Shown: positions 1 through 9,281 of the stretch, piece after piece
Layout: the number at the start of each line of letters is the position of its first letter
How positions within the stretch are numbered: the first letter of the stretch is position 1
DNA from: Kribbella sp. VKM Ac-2569
Lineage (GTDB): Bacteria > Actinomycetota > Actinomycetes > Propionibacteriales > Kribbellaceae
Assembly: GCF_004216905.1 (NCBI RefSeq)
Contig: NZ_SGXJ01000008.1
Span: 124,001-188,000 of the forward strand
Reading direction: 5' to 3'
DNA: 64,000 nt
Translations under genes and position numbers: made by a program
The notes under the pieces: model-generated
Seen by the model: only the letters and a program-made list of their open reading frames with translations
Database searches by the model: none
Told to the model about the DNA's origin: nothing

Positions 1-128
1 CTCCTCGTAGCGCCGGGACTGAACCCAGGTTCCTACCCGTCATTGTTGTTTCTGGCAACGATCCGGATCATCGGAGTGCGGGCGGATGTCTGCCTACGAC
101 CCTGGTATGACGCACCTCCTCCACAAGA

Positions 129-689
129 ATGAGCGATACTGGAGGGGTGCAAGCCACCGATCATCTGCAGGCGTCCTTGCAGGCCGCGATCGCGCTGGCC
201 AACACCTTCGGATCCGCCGAGCGGCAGGGTCGCCCGGCGGTTCCCCCGGACGCCGCGGCGGTCGACGCCGTACTGCGGCTGACCACCAACCAACCGCCCG
301 CCGTCGATCCCGCCGACTACGCCGCCGGCGGGAAAACGTTGTACGACGCCCTCGGCAGCCTCCCTGCCGTCGATCGGGCCGTCGAACTGGTGAACGCATT
401 GCTCAGGGAAACCAAGGCCGCGCCGCAGTTGACCCGCGACGTCGGAGCGCCGTGGCATCTGCACTTCGGCAGTCCCGACGACGCGAACGGCTGGCTGGCC
501 GAACTCGCCACCGCCGTGGCGATGCTGCTCGGCAGCGACGAGGCGGAGCGGCTCCGCCGGTGCGAGGCCGACCGATGCGACGACCTGTTCCTGGACTCGA
601 CGCGGAACGGGAACCAGCGGTTCTGCTCAACCGCCTGTCAGAACCGCGCCAAGGTCGCCGCTCATCGGGCGCGGGTCCGCAGCTCCTGA
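129..689 (+). CDS. CGNR zinc-finger protein (ABATE-type), putative transcriptional regulator
   Basis: The 186-residue protein ends in a zinc-finger-like segment at about residues 143-172: CEADRC, then LFLD, then RFCSTACQNR. This matches the C-terminal CGNR finger of actinobacterial ABATE/CGNR proteins, with Gln replacing Gly in the name motif. The helical N-terminal part fits the ABATE (stress-induced regulator) domain. CGNR proteins are thought to bind DNA or nucleic acid, but no target is visible here. The ATG at 129 follows an AG-rich stretch. Its 3' end overlaps the convergent GNAT gene by about 60 bp. The family call is good; the function is only inferred. Confidence 0.85.
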   Translation: MSDTGGVQATDHLQASLQAAIALANTFGSAERQGRPAVPPDAAAVDAVLRLTTNQPPAVDPADYAAGGKTLYDALGSLPAVDRAVELVNALLRETKAAPQLTRDVGAPWHLHFGSPDDANGWLAELATAVAMLLGSDEAERLRRCEADRCDDLFLDSTRNGNQRFCSTACQNRAKVAAHRARVRSS

Positions 690-1277
690 CGCCGTGACCA
701 TGGTCGCCTCCGGCGACCAACCGAGCTTGCGGTAGAGGTGGAAGCCGTCGGTCGTGGCCATCAACAGCCCGGTCCGGGCCCCACGCTCGAGGGCTCGTCC
801 GGTGAGCGCGCCCATCACCACGCTGCCGAGTCCCCGTCTCCGGTACGCCGGATCGGTCTGGATGTCGTGCATGACGGCGTCGTCGCCGACGATCGCCACC
901 ATTCCATGCGCCGCGACGGTGCCGTCCACAAGGACTTTCACGTACTCCAGCGGGCCGTCCGTCTCGATCGCGGCCGTCGCACGCGGATGCGTGAGCAGGT
1001 CGATCGACATCAGCGTCTTCTGTTCTTCGAACGGCTGGGTCCCGGCAGCGGCCAGTCGGCGGGCGATCTCCAAGCCGTGCTGCGTGGTGACGGTCAGCCA
1101 GGCGTCCGCGGGCAGGTCCCGGGCCAGCCGATCCACGGTCGTCGGGTCGTCGGTGCGGGTGAACAGTTCGCGGTCGCGCCCGGGGAGTCCCAGTGCGGCG
1201 GCGTACGCGTCGTCGTACTCGATCACCGGCGCCAGGCCGCGGCACAGCCGCCAGCCTTCCAGCCATCGCCTCATCAT
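627..1277 (-). CDS. GNAT family N-acetyltransferase
   Basis: The C-terminal half has the GNAT acetyl-CoA core: VDGTVAAHGMVAIVGDDAVM, then DIQTDPAYRRRGLGSVVMGA (motif A, R/Q-x-x-G-x-G/A-like RRRGLG), then a terminal LYRKLGW motif. The start is set at the double ATG (MMRRW) at 1277, because the upstream in-frame codons include no good start and run into the ROK gene. It lies 35 bp downstream of the ROK regulator on the same strand and may be cotranscribed. The substrate cannot be told from sequence. Confidence 0.85.
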   Translation of the reverse strand: MMRRWLEGWRLCRGLAPVIEYDDAYAAALGLPGRDRELFTRTDDPTTVDRLARDLPADAWLTVTTQHGLEIARRLAAAGTQPFEEQKTLMSIDLLTHPRATAAIETDGPLEYVKVLVDGTVAAHGMVAIVGDDAVMHDIQTDPAYRRRGLGSVVMGALTGRALERGARTGLLMATTDGFHLYRKLGWSPEATMVTASGAADPRPMSGDLGAVLTGG

Positions 1278-1312
1278 GGCGGTAGTGTAACTGTCTAGAT
1301 TGAAATAGTCAG

Positions 1313-2458
1313 TTACTCGGTGCCGAGAACGAAGGTCTGGATCGCGACCACCGCGGCGCCGCGGGCCCACTCGCTGAAGTCGGCCGGCTGCAGGACCATC
1401 GGCACTTCGGCGGTCGACGGATGCCGGTCGGCGTGCAGACCTGCCAGCAGTTCGTCGTGCGCGACCTCCGCCAGCCGGACGCCTTCGCCACCGAGGACGA
1501 CGAGCTCGGGCATGGCAAAGTTGGCGGCCGCCGCGATCAGTTTGCCGAGGGCGCGACCGGCGCGGCCGATCATCTCTCGCGCCGCCGGATCGCCTTTCGC
1601 CGCGAGGTCGAGCGCCTCGTCGTACTCCACCGGCCGGCCGAGCGCCGTACCGACGTGGTTCGTGATGGCGCTGACTGTCAGCAGGCTGATCGCGCAGCCA
1701 CGGTGGCCCCGGTCGCAGCGCGGGCCGTCATGGAGCAACGGGTGGTGCGCGACCAGGCCGAGCGTGACGTCCGGGCTGTCGACCACCCGGTTGTGGACGA
1801 CGAGCCCGTACCCGACACCGGCGCCGATCGTGAGCAGCACGAAGCGGTGCGCGTTCCGCCCGGCGCCGAACCAGTGGGTGGCTTCGACCAGGGAGGTCAG
1901 GTCGTTCGCGATCACGATCGGCACGCTCGTGTGTGCGGCGAGCAGTTCTCCGAACGGTACGTCGACCCAGTTCAGGTACGGCGCCCAGCGGACCTCGGTA
2001 CGGTCCGCGACGCGCCCGCCGAGCGAGACGCCGACGCCGGTGATCGCCGTACCTCCCGGAACCTGGACGGTCAGTTCGTCGATGAGCTGGACGACGAGGT
2101 CGGCGACCGCGGACGGCGTGGGATCGGTGATCGGGCGCTCGACGATCGCGAGCACGTCCGCGCGCAGCGTCGTGAGTACGCCGATCGCGGAGTCGCCGGT
2201 GAGTTTGATGCCGACGAAGTGGTGGGCGTTCGCGTCCAGGTCGAGCGGCTGCGAGGGCCGGCCGACGCGGGCGTCCGTGGGGCCGCCCTCGACCTCGACC
2301 AGCAGGCCGGACTCGACCATCGGTTTCGTCAACCGGGTCAGGCTGCCGGGCGACAGGCCGACCCGGCGCGACAATTCGGCGCGCGACAACGGCCCGTCCA
2401 GCAGGATCTCCAACGCCACCTGCCGCGAGGGCCCCGCCAACGGCCGCCACTCACCCAT
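1313..2458 (-). CDS. ROK family transcriptional regulator
   Basis: The 381-residue protein has an N-terminal winged helix-turn-helix (about residues 10-60, LSRAELSRRVGLSPGSLTRL) followed by a ROK sugar-kinase-like fold, with GVGVSLGGRV and a C-terminal VVLGGEGV glycine-rich segment. The ROK zinc loop is incomplete: it reads CDRGHRGC where the family usually has CxCGxxGCxE, so metal binding may be weak. ROK regulators usually repress sugar-uptake or catabolic genes in response to a sugar ligand. No sugar transporter is adjacent, so the target is unknown. The ATG start at 2458 is the only sensible one before the HTH. Confidence 0.9.
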   Translation of the reverse strand: MGEWRPLAGPSRQVALEILLDGPLSRAELSRRVGLSPGSLTRLTKPMVESGLLVEVEGGPTDARVGRPSQPLDLDANAHHFVGIKLTGDSAIGVLTTLRADVLAIVERPITDPTPSAVADLVVQLIDELTVQVPGGTAITGVGVSLGGRVADRTEVRWAPYLNWVDVPFGELLAAHTSVPIVIANDLTSLVEATHWFGAGRNAHRFVLLTIGAGVGYGLVVHNRVVDSPDVTLGLVAHHPLLHDGPRCDRGHRGCAISLLTVSAITNHVGTALGRPVEYDEALDLAAKGDPAAREMIGRAGRALGKLIAAAANFAMPELVVLGGEGVRLAEVAHDELLAGLHADRHPSTAEVPMVLQPADFSEWARGAAVVAIQTFVLGTE

Positions 2459-2600
2459 TCGGTCAGACTAGCCTGGGCTTGAGACGCCGGGACGTGACCC
2501 GGTCCGCGGTACTGGCCGCACAAATCCCGGCGTCAGGCTCATTCCGAAGTATGCAACGGATCGTGGTGGGTGGCGCCGGGACAACGGTGTCAGATTCTCT

Positions 2601-3299
2601 TCAGTGTGGAAGCTTGCGCGTATCGATGAGTTGCTGAGCAACGTCGCGCAGTTTGGTGTTGGTGTCCTGCGAGTACCGCTTGAGGATCGCGAACGCCCGG
2701 TCACCGTCCACATCGAAGCGTTCCATCAGGATGCCCATCGCCTGACCCACCAGCTTCCGCGCGTCGACGGCCGCCGCCATCGTCTCCTCGTGCCGCGCGG
2801 ACGCCACCGCCACGGACGCGTGCCGCGCGAGGATATGCGCGATCGCCTCGTCGTCCTCAGTGAAGGCCTCGGGCTCCGAGCTGTACAGGCCGAGTACGCC
2901 GACGGTACGTCGGGGCGCGTCACCGGTCGCCAGCGGTACGTCGAGAATGCTGCGGATCCCGAGCGCGGCGACCTTGGTACTCCACTCGGGCCAACGGTCG
3001 TCGGACGTCGTGTCGCGGATCAGGATCGTGGTGCGTTCGCGGAGTGCTGTGATGAGTGGGCCACTCTCCGCAGTGATCTGCAGATCGTGGATGTCGGAGA
3101 CGATCTGGTCCGTGACTGCGGCGATCTCGGCCTGCGAACCGCGCGTGTAGAGGGCAACGCCGGCGTACGTGCAATTCACGGCATGCAAGGCGAACTGCAC
3201 TACGGCATCGATCGTCTCCTCGACACCAGGCGCATCGTGTAACTCGATCGCCAGCCGGGCAAACGTATCCGCCGAATGGGCAAGCTCAGGCTCAGTCAC
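2601..3299 (-). CDS. GAF and ANTAR domain protein, putative transcription antiterminator
   Basis: Residues about 20-165 form a GAF sensor domain (LIRDTTSDDRWPEW, SILDVPLATGD). Residues about 170-230 form an ANTAR RNA-binding domain (KLVGQAMGILMERF, then AFAILKRYSQDTN). This architecture is common in actinobacteria. ANTAR domains bind paired hairpins in leader RNAs and stop termination, with the GAF domain sensing a small molecule or redox state. It is a single gene with its own upstream space. No ANTAR hairpin pair was recognised nearby. Confidence 0.92.
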   Translation of the reverse strand: MTEPELAHSADTFARLAIELHDAPGVEETIDAVVQFALHAVNCTYAGVALYTRGSQAEIAAVTDQIVSDIHDLQITAESGPLITALRERTTILIRDTTSDDRWPEWSTKVAALGIRSILDVPLATGDAPRRTVGVLGLYSSEPEAFTEDDEAIAHILARHASVAVASARHEETMAAAVDARKLVGQAMGILMERFDVDGDRAFAILKRYSQDTNTKLRDVAQQLIDTRKLPH

Positions 3300-3468
3300 T
3301 GGAAACTCCAGGGCATGGTCACGCAGTAGGGCAAGGTAATAATGCAGCCCAACCGACCCGCAGCGTTAGCCGCCACCAAAACCCATCGCCCCGCCCCGCC
3401 GGCCCACCTCGTTGCCCTCGCCGACGCGCCCACCGCACGGCCCCCTTTCGGCCACTCCGCAGGTGAAC

Positions 3469-3483
3469 CTCTAACACTTAGAG
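3469..3483. promoter_or_regulatory. Short inverted repeat upstream of the antiporter gene
   Basis: CTCTAA-CAC-TTAGAG is a perfect 6-bp inverted repeat with a 3-bp centre, flanked by two direct copies of GGTGAAC. It lies in the otherwise empty 340-bp gap between the GAF-ANTAR gene and the divergent antiporter gene (3300-3639). It could be an operator. The short ORF covering 3342-3599 shows no protein-like features and was not called. Confidence 0.3.
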
Positions 3484-3639
3484 TTACCGGTGAACTACTT
3501 TCGTGGGGTCGTTCCGAGCCTGAGCGGGGGCTGAGTCCGAGCTTCGGGGTCGAGCTTCAGCTTCGGTGGCCCACCAGAAGCTGTCTCATGGGCCCGTAGT
3601 TGACCGCGCGTTGGAGCGGGCCGGATTACAGTGTGCGCC

Positions 3640-5526
3640 ATGGCGGAGTTGGTCGGTCTTTTGAGTGGGCGGACTGACTGGCGGCGGGGGTTTGCGGCGC
3701 CGATGCGGGCGTTTTTGCGGACCGAGGCGGGTAGTTCGGGGGTGCTCGCGGCTGCGATTGGGCTGGCGTTGGTGTGGGCGAACGTGTCGCCGGGGAGGTA
3801 CGACGAGGTGTGGCGGACCGATCTGTCGATCGGGCTCGGGCACGACGTACTGAGTCTGGATCTGCAGGAGTGGATCAACAGCGGGCTGATGACGCTGTTC
3901 TTCCTGGTTGTGGGGCTGGAGGCGCGTCGCGAGTTCGATCTCGGTGATCTGCGCGAGCGCAGCCGGTTCGTGCTGCCGATGCTGGCCGGGATCGCGGGAA
4001 TGGTCGCGCCGGTGCTGATCTACCTCGCGTTCAACGCCGGCGGTCCGGGGTCGCACGGCTGGGGCGTCGCGATGTCCACCGACACCGCGCTCGCGCTCGG
4101 TCTGCTCGCGTTGGTCGGCCGTGGTGTGCCGGATCGCGTGCGGGTGTTCCTGCTGACCGTGTTCGTGGTCGACGACCTGCTCGCGCTGGTGGTGATCGCG
4201 GTCGTCTACAGCGAGGACATCCGGGTGATGCCGCTCGTGCTGGCGATCGCCTCGTTCGCGATCGTGCTGGTGTTGTCGCTGTTCCACGTCCGCAAGGCCT
4301 GGGTGTACGTGATCCTCGGCGTACTGATGTGGGCCGCCCTCCTGAAGAGCGGCGTGGACCCCGTGGTCGCCGGGCTCGCGATCGGGCTGACGGCGCCGGC
4401 GTACTCGCCCGGTCGTGAGGAGCTCGAGGAGGCGACCGGTCGGTTCCGGCTGTTCCGCGAGCAACCGACGCCGGAGCTGGCGCGGTCCGCGACGGTCGGC
4501 CTGACCACGACGATCTCGCCGAACGAGCGCCTGCAGTACCTGTACCACCCATGGACCAGCTATCTGATCGTCCCACTGTTCGGGCTCGCGAACGCCGGTG
4601 TCACGATCGACGCGGCGTTCCTCGGGCAGGCGTTCACCTCGCCGATCACGCTCGGCATCCTGCTCGGGTACGTCGTCGGCAAGCCGCTCGCGGTGACGAC
4701 GGTGTCCTGGCTGCTCGAACGTTTGAGCGGCGGGCGGATCCGGCCGGGGGTCGGCTGGGCCGCGGTCGTCGGCAGCGGGACGATCGCCGGCATCGGGTTC
4801 ACGGTGTCGTTGCTGATCGCAACGATCGCGTTCGACGGGCCGCAGCTGGCCGAGGCGAAGGTCGGGCTGCTGTCCGCGGTGGTCGTCGCGTCGGCGCTGA
4901 CCTGGGCGGTGTTCCGCGCGGCCAAGCTGCTGTCCCCTCCGAAGAAGGCGCTAGCACTGCTAGGCAACGCGGAGCAGTTGGTCGACCTGACCGATCCAGT
5001 GGATCCGGAGCGGGACCACATCCGCGGACCGGAGACGGCGTCGGTGACGCTGGTCGAGTACGGCGACTTCGAGTGCCCGTACTGCGGGATCGCCGAGCCC
5101 GTGGTACGGGATCTGCTGCACGACGACGACCTGCGGTACGTGTGGCGGCACCTGCCGTTGTCCGACGTACATCCTCGCGCCCAGATCGCGGCCGAGGTGG
5201 CGGAGGCGGCGTCCGCGCAGGGGGCGTTCTGGGAGATGCACGACCTGCTGCTCGCGAACCAGGAGAACCTCCAGCCGAAGGACCTGATCGGGTACGCGGA
5301 ACAGCTCGGTCTGGACACCGACCGGTTGCACGACGACGTGAAGCGGCACGTGGCGGCGGCGCGGGTCGCGCTGGATGTGGAGTCGGCGGACACGAGTGGG
5401 GTTTCGGGTACGCCGACGTTCTTCGTGAACGGGCAGCGGCACTACGGGGCGTACGACGTGGAGACGCTGAAGCAGGCGATCAAGGTGGCGCGGGCACGCG
5501 CGAAGATCACCACGCGACAGCGCTGA
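3640..5526 (+). CDS. nhaA: Na+/H+ antiporter NhaA fused to a C-terminal DsbA-like thioredoxin domain
   Basis: Residues about 1-430 are NhaA. Visible features are SGLMTLFFLVVGLEARREF, the TDTALALG segment, the VVDDLLALVV segment with the paired aspartates needed for transport, and about eleven hydrophobic helices. Residues about 450-625 form a DsbA/thioredoxin-like domain with a CPYC active site (YGDFECPYCG) and a cis-Pro SGTPTFFVNG motif. NhaA exchanges protons for sodium at the membrane and controls pH and salt balance. This NhaA-thioredoxin fusion occurs in actinobacteria, where the role of the redox domain is unclear. ATG 3640 is preferred; GTG 3631 would add three residues. Confidence 0.93.
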   Translation: MAELVGLLSGRTDWRRGFAAPMRAFLRTEAGSSGVLAAAIGLALVWANVSPGRYDEVWRTDLSIGLGHDVLSLDLQEWINSGLMTLFFLVVGLEARREFDLGDLRERSRFVLPMLAGIAGMVAPVLIYLAFNAGGPGSHGWGVAMSTDTALALGLLALVGRGVPDRVRVFLLTVFVVDDLLALVVIAVVYSEDIRVMPLVLAIASFAIVLVLSLFHVRKAWVYVILGVLMWAALLKSGVDPVVAGLAIGLTAPAYSPGREELEEATGRFRLFREQPTPELARSATVGLTTTISPNERLQYLYHPWTSYLIVPLFGLANAGVTIDAAFLGQAFTSPITLGILLGYVVGKPLAVTTVSWLLERLSGGRIRPGVGWAAVVGSGTIAGIGFTVSLLIATIAFDGPQLAEAKVGLLSAVVVASALTWAVFRAAKLLSPPKKALALLGNAEQLVDLTDPVDPERDHIRGPETASVTLVEYGDFECPYCGIAEPVVRDLLHDDDLRYVWRHLPLSDVHPRAQIAAEVAEAASAQGAFWEMHDLLLANQENLQPKDLIGYAEQLGLDTDRLHDDVKRHVAAARVALDVESADTSGVSGTPTFFVNGQRHYGAYDVETLKQAIKVARARAKITTRQR

Positions 5527-5627
5527 ACCGGGCGTGGCGGAATCTTGATGTACTACGTCATTTCCGCCACTTCCGCCGTACTGCCAAAAAGTCGACGCTG
5601 GTGGCTCCCCGATCAAGGAGGCATCAC

Positions 5628-6089
5628 ATGACGACCTCGGCCGTACTGCGGACCCCGGCTGCCGGGCGGGACGCCGCCGTCGCGCATTTCGCCGGCCGGC
5701 TCTCGTTCGAGGTGGATGCGGCTGATGTCGCTGCGGACATCGGCGCCGGCGTCACGGGTTGGGTGCTGATCGACAGCCGGAGCCAGGAGAGCTGGGACCA
5801 GGGGCATGTGCCGGGTTCGGTCCACCTGCCGCACCGAGAGATCGCGGCGCGCGCCGCGGATGTCGTACCGGCTGGAGTGACGGTCGTGACGTACTGCTGG
5901 GGCCCCGGTTGCAACGGTGCGACGCAGGCGGCGCTCGCGTTCGCCCAGCTCGGGTATCCGGTGAAGGAGATGATCGGCGGGTTCGAGTACTGGGTGCGCG
6001 AAGGCGGGCCGATCGAGACCGCGGACGGGATCGAGCGCCGGGAGTCCGACCCGCTGACAGCCCCGCGCGGTGTCGCCTGCGCGTGCTGA
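5628..6089 (+). CDS. Rhodanese-like sulfurtransferase domain protein
   Basis: A 153-residue single rhodanese domain with LIDSRSQESWDQGHVPGSVH and an active-site loop YCWGPGCNGAT that holds the candidate persulfide cysteine, followed by MIGGFEYW. Single-domain rhodaneses carry sulfane sulfur or act as phosphatase-like folds. The start follows a strong AAGGAGG Shine-Dalgarno at 5615-5621. The protein ends in a Cys-Ala-Cys tail, which may be an extra thiol site or a metal ligand. It lies about 100 bp after nhaA, in the same direction. Confidence 0.9.
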   Translation: MTTSAVLRTPAAGRDAAVAHFAGRLSFEVDAADVAADIGAGVTGWVLIDSRSQESWDQGHVPGSVHLPHREIAARAADVVPAGVTVVTYCWGPGCNGATQAALAFAQLGYPVKEMIGGFEYWVREGGPIETADGIERRESDPLTAPRGVACAC

Positions 6090-6201
6090 AACCCCTGTGC
6101 GGGTTGAGTTTTACAGAGATTGAACTCGCCGTGGCGATGCGCTGACTCTCTGTGCGTTACCCTCGTGGTGAACGTGTGCCCCCGCGTCGCGAGGAGACAG
6201 T

Positions 6202-7044
6202 GTGACCGATCAGCCGATGTACGACGGTGGGCTGATCGCGCACGGGATCGACACCACCCGGCCGAGCGTCGCTCGCGTCTACGACTACGCACTCGGCGGC
6301 AAGGACAACTACGAGTCCGACCGTGAGCTGTACCGGCAGATCATGAAGATTGCGCCGGAGACCCCCGTGTGGGCGCGGGCGAACCGGCGCTGGCTCCACC
6401 AGGTGGTCACCTGGCTGGCCGAGGAGGCCGGCGTACGGCGGTTCATCGACGCGGGCTCCGGCCTGCCGACCGTCGAGAACACGCACCAGATCGCCCAGAA
6501 GGTGAGCACGGACGCCTCGGTGGTGTACATCGACAACGACCCGGCCGTGGTCGCCCATGGGCGGGCGCTCCTGCTGGACAACGACCGGACACAGTTCACC
6601 GCGGCGGACCTCACCAAGCCTGAAGAAGTGCTGGCGGAACCGCCGGTCGCGGGGATGCTGGCCGACGGTGAGCCGGTTGCGCTGGTGATGGCGCTGATGC
6701 TGCACCACATCGCCGACTACGACGAGACGCTGGAGATCGCCGGCAAGTACGTCGACGCACTGCCGCCGGGCTCCTATCTGGCGATCACGCACGCGTGCAA
6801 CCCGGGCGACGGCGGTGAGGTCGACGTACTCGTGACCGAGCTTCTCGAGAAGGTCAAGGACGCTTTCCCGACCTTGGCGTTCCGTTCGGTCGAGCAGATC
6901 TCGTCCCTGTTCCACGGGCTGGAGATCCTCGAGCCGGGGGTCGTCCGGCTGGCCGATTGGCATGTCCCTGGCGGCCGCGTCGACGAGGACCCGCAGGTCG
7001 GTATCCGCGACGCCATCTACGGCGGCGTCGCGCACAAGCCTTAG
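6202..7044 (+). CDS. SAM-dependent methyltransferase (PF04672/DUF574 family)
   Basis: The 280-residue protein carries the hallmark N-terminus of this actinobacterial family (RPSVARVYDYALGGKDNY), then FIDAGSGLPT as the SAM-binding glycine motif and VVYIDNDPAVVAHG for the acidic ribose-binding residue. A conserved ALMLHHI segment follows. The family occurs in many paralogues in Streptomyces and relatives; methyl acceptors are unknown. The GTG at 6202 follows GAGGAGA. The last four bases overlap the convergent TPR gene. Confidence 0.92.
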   Translation: MTDQPMYDGGLIAHGIDTTRPSVARVYDYALGGKDNYESDRELYRQIMKIAPETPVWARANRRWLHQVVTWLAEEAGVRRFIDAGSGLPTVENTHQIAQKVSTDASVVYIDNDPAVVAHGRALLLDNDRTQFTAADLTKPEEVLAEPPVAGMLADGEPVALVMALMLHHIADYDETLEIAGKYVDALPPGSYLAITHACNPGDGGEVDVLVTELLEKVKDAFPTLAFRSVEQISSLFHGLEILEPGVVRLADWHVPGGRVDEDPQVGIRDAIYGGVAHKP

Positions 7045-7544
7045 CTCAAGCCCGCCAGATAGTCGGCGTTGCCGCGGATGGCGGCTTCGTAGCGCTTGAT
7101 CTCGGCGGAGTCGACCTTGTCGGCGATCACCAGCAGGAGCGTCGCGAGCGCCTTGTCCTTCGCCCCGGCGGCGTGCAGTGTCAGCGCCTTGAAGACCCGC
7201 AGCGAGTCCGACTCGGGGAACTCCGCACACGCGCCCTTGAACACGGCCAGCGACTCGTCGAAGCGGTCGAGGTTGCGCAGCGTGCTGCCGTACTGCAGCA
7301 GGCACTTCCGGCGGGTCTCCCCGGTCAGCCCGGGTAGCGCGCGCTCGTAGTACCCGACGGCCGTCTCCTCATCGCCGGCGGTGTCGTACGACCCGCCGAC
7401 CTCGTACAGCACATATGGATTGTCCGGGTGCTCGGTCAGCAGCTTCTCGAAGAAGGCGATCGTCGGCCCCATGTTCGCCCGGTCGCGCCGCGCGAATGCC
7501 GCATCGATCGTCGCCGCCAGTTCCGGCGTCAGCTCAGTCGTCAC
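7041..7544 (-). CDS. Tetratricopeptide-repeat protein
   Basis: A 167-residue soluble helical protein with TPR-like units, for example YVLYEVGGSYDTAGDEETAV and LLQYGSTLRNLDRFDESLAV. TPR arrays mediate protein contacts. It resembles short actinobacterial TPR proteins without a known partner. It sits 7 bp after the DUF1622 gene on the same strand and is probably cotranscribed with it. No signal peptide is seen. Confidence 0.88.
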   Translation of the reverse strand: MTTELTPELAATIDAAFARRDRANMGPTIAFFEKLLTEHPDNPYVLYEVGGSYDTAGDEETAVGYYERALPGLTGETRRKCLLQYGSTLRNLDRFDESLAVFKGACAEFPESDSLRVFKALTLHAAGAKDKALATLLLVIADKVDSAEIKRYEAAIRGNADYLAGLS

Positions 7545-7551
7545 AGTTCCA

Positions 7552-7902
7552 TCATGCCGCGTCGGTCCGGCGGGTCTGCCACGGCCACGATCCGGAGATC
7601 TCCACTTCGAGCGCGAAACTGAGCACAGTCCGGATCACCACGATCAGGCCCAGCACCAGCACGCTCTGCACAGACGTCTCGACGATGATCGTCCGGATGA
7701 TGTCCCCGACGATCAGGATCTCCAGCCCGAGCAGGATCACCCGCCCGAGATTCACCCGCAGCTGCTGGTAGCTCCCGGTGCCTTTGCGGACGACGTCGTA
7801 GCAGTACCGAATCAGGACAACGGCGAGCCCGATCGCCATGATGACCACGCCGGAGCCCTCGATCGTCCGGGCGACGTCCGCGAAGACCTGCTCGAAGTCC
7901 AT
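7552..7902 (-). CDS. DUF1622 family membrane protein
   Basis: A 116-residue protein with three predicted hydrophobic helices (GVVIMAIGLAVVLI, VILLGLEILIVGDII, VLVLGLIVVIRTVLSF). The layout and the LGRVILLGLEILIVGDIIRT core match DUF1622, a small integral membrane family of unknown function. It is followed closely by the TPR gene and preceded at 16 bp by the FAD oxidoreductase on the same strand. Confidence 0.88.
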   Translation of the reverse strand: MDFEQVFADVARTIEGSGVVIMAIGLAVVLIRYCYDVVRKGTGSYQQLRVNLGRVILLGLEILIVGDIIRTIIVETSVQSVLVLGLIVVIRTVLSFALEVEISGSWPWQTRRTDAA

Positions 7903-7918
7903 TCCTCACAGGTACCAG

Positions 7919-9205
7919 TCAGGCAGCGGACTCGCTCGTCGGCTCGCCGGGTCGGATGTTCTGGTTCAGGTGGAACACGTTGGCCGGGTCGTACGCCGTC
8001 TTCAGCGCGACCAGCCGCTCCAGCGTCGCGGGCGGGAACGCGCGGTTGATCGGGTCGTCGTTCAGCGTGTTCACGTACGTCCCGCTCGCGTACTGCGCCA
8101 GCGTCGCGGCGTACCCGCGCAGCCGACCGATCCGCTCCTCGTCCTCGGCCGGGTCCTCCCACCGTGTCGCGGTGACGAACTCGAACAACGTGTCCCGGTG
8201 ACTGAATGCAGCGTTTTCCGTGGGTACGTCGGCAATCGCCCCGCCGTACGCCTGCAGACTCGCGGAGACCCCCGGGTTGTCCACCAACGCGCGGATCACC
8301 TCATCGGGCAGCGACTTGAAGTAGTGGCCCTTCCAATACCGCCGAAAACGGTGTCCTTGGACGTTGTCGTCCCGCGTCTGCAGCTTCAGGTACGTCGTTT
8401 CCTCGACCATCTCGTCGCTCACCGGCCCGAGTGCGCGGAACGCCGGCAGCAGGTCGTGCCCACCCTCGCCGACCCACACGTACCCGACCGTCACCGAGTC
8501 CGCCGTGATGCTGGCGGTGAACGTCGCCTCCCGCGGCGCGTCGGCGTTCAGCTCCCGCCACCCGCGCAGTACGTCGAACCCCGCCGACACCGGATAGGTG
8601 AACTCGACGATCAGCGCCCGCGTCCCCACCTGGTGCAGCCGGAACTCGAACGACGTGACGATTCCGAAGTTTCCGCCGCCCCCACGCAGCCCCCAGAACA
8701 GCTCGGGATTCTCGTCCGCGCTCGCCCGTACGACGTCACCGTCCGCCGTCACGACCTCGTACGAGATGACGTTGTCGCAGGCCAGCCCGAACCGCCGCGC
8801 CAGCCAACCCATCCCGCCGCCGAGCGTCAGCCCACCGACCCCGGTGTGCGAGACGTTCCCGGCCGTCGTCGCCAGCCCGTACTCCTGCGCCGCCTTGTCC
8901 AGCTCGCCCAGCAGCGCGCCGCCCTGCACCCAGGCCAGCTTGGCCGCAGGATCCACGCGGACCTCGCTCATCGGCGTGAGGTCGATCATCAGCCCGCCTT
9001 CGGGGACGGCGAGACCGGCGATGTTGTGGCCGCCGCAGCGGACAGCGATCTCCAGCCCGGCCGCGCGCCCGTACCGAACCGCCTCGGCGACGTCCTCGGT
9101 CGAAGCGCAGCGGGCGATCACGGCGGGCCGGCGGTCGATCATCGCGTTCCAGACGGTGCGCGCGTCGTCGTACCCGGCGTCTCCGGTGCGCAGAAACAAA
9201 GTCAT
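7919..9205 (-). CDS. FAD-binding oxidoreductase with berberine-bridge (BBE) domain
   Basis: The 428-residue protein has a PCMH-type FAD-binding domain (IAVRCGGHNIAG, where the His is the usual site of the covalent 8-alpha link) and GGGMGWLARRFGLACDN, with a Cys where bicovalent relatives attach FAD. It ends with the BBE signature (YDPANVFHLNQNI). Such enzymes oxidise alcohols, sugars or secondary metabolites with oxygen. The start is the ATG at 9205 (MTLFLRTG); the longer in-frame extension overlaps the divergent regulator and is rejected. Only 76 bp separate it from the MocR gene, which probably controls it. Confidence 0.92.
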   Translation of the reverse strand: MTLFLRTGDAGYDDARTVWNAMIDRRPAVIARCASTEDVAEAVRYGRAAGLEIAVRCGGHNIAGLAVPEGGLMIDLTPMSEVRVDPAAKLAWVQGGALLGELDKAAQEYGLATTAGNVSHTGVGGLTLGGGMGWLARRFGLACDNVISYEVVTADGDVVRASADENPELFWGLRGGGGNFGIVTSFEFRLHQVGTRALIVEFTYPVSAGFDVLRGWRELNADAPREATFTASITADSVTVGYVWVGEGGHDLLPAFRALGPVSDEMVEETTYLKLQTRDDNVQGHRFRRYWKGHYFKSLPDEVIRALVDNPGVSASLQAYGGAIADVPTENAAFSHRDTLFEFVTATRWEDPAEDEERIGRLRGYAATLAQYASGTYVNTLNDDPINRAFPPATLERLVALKTAYDPANVFHLNQNIRPGEPTSESAA

Positions 9206-9281
9206 CGCTCTCAGCTCCCTGATGTTTTGGTCGTGTCCACAACCCTGACAGCGGAGCGGTCCGTCGATAAGGTCCAGTTCT

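Noticed and set aside
1320..2471. Plus-strand ORFs of over 350 codons opposite the ROK gene
   Set aside because: They are shadows of high-GC third-position bias; the ROK protein in the minus strand has full domain logic.
3342..3599. 85-codon plus-strand ORF
   Set aside because: Pro/Ala-rich start, no ribosome site, no pattern; treated as intergenic.
7838..9281. Long plus-strand reading frame leading into the MocR region
   Set aside because: It is antisense to the FAD oxidoreductase and has no motif.
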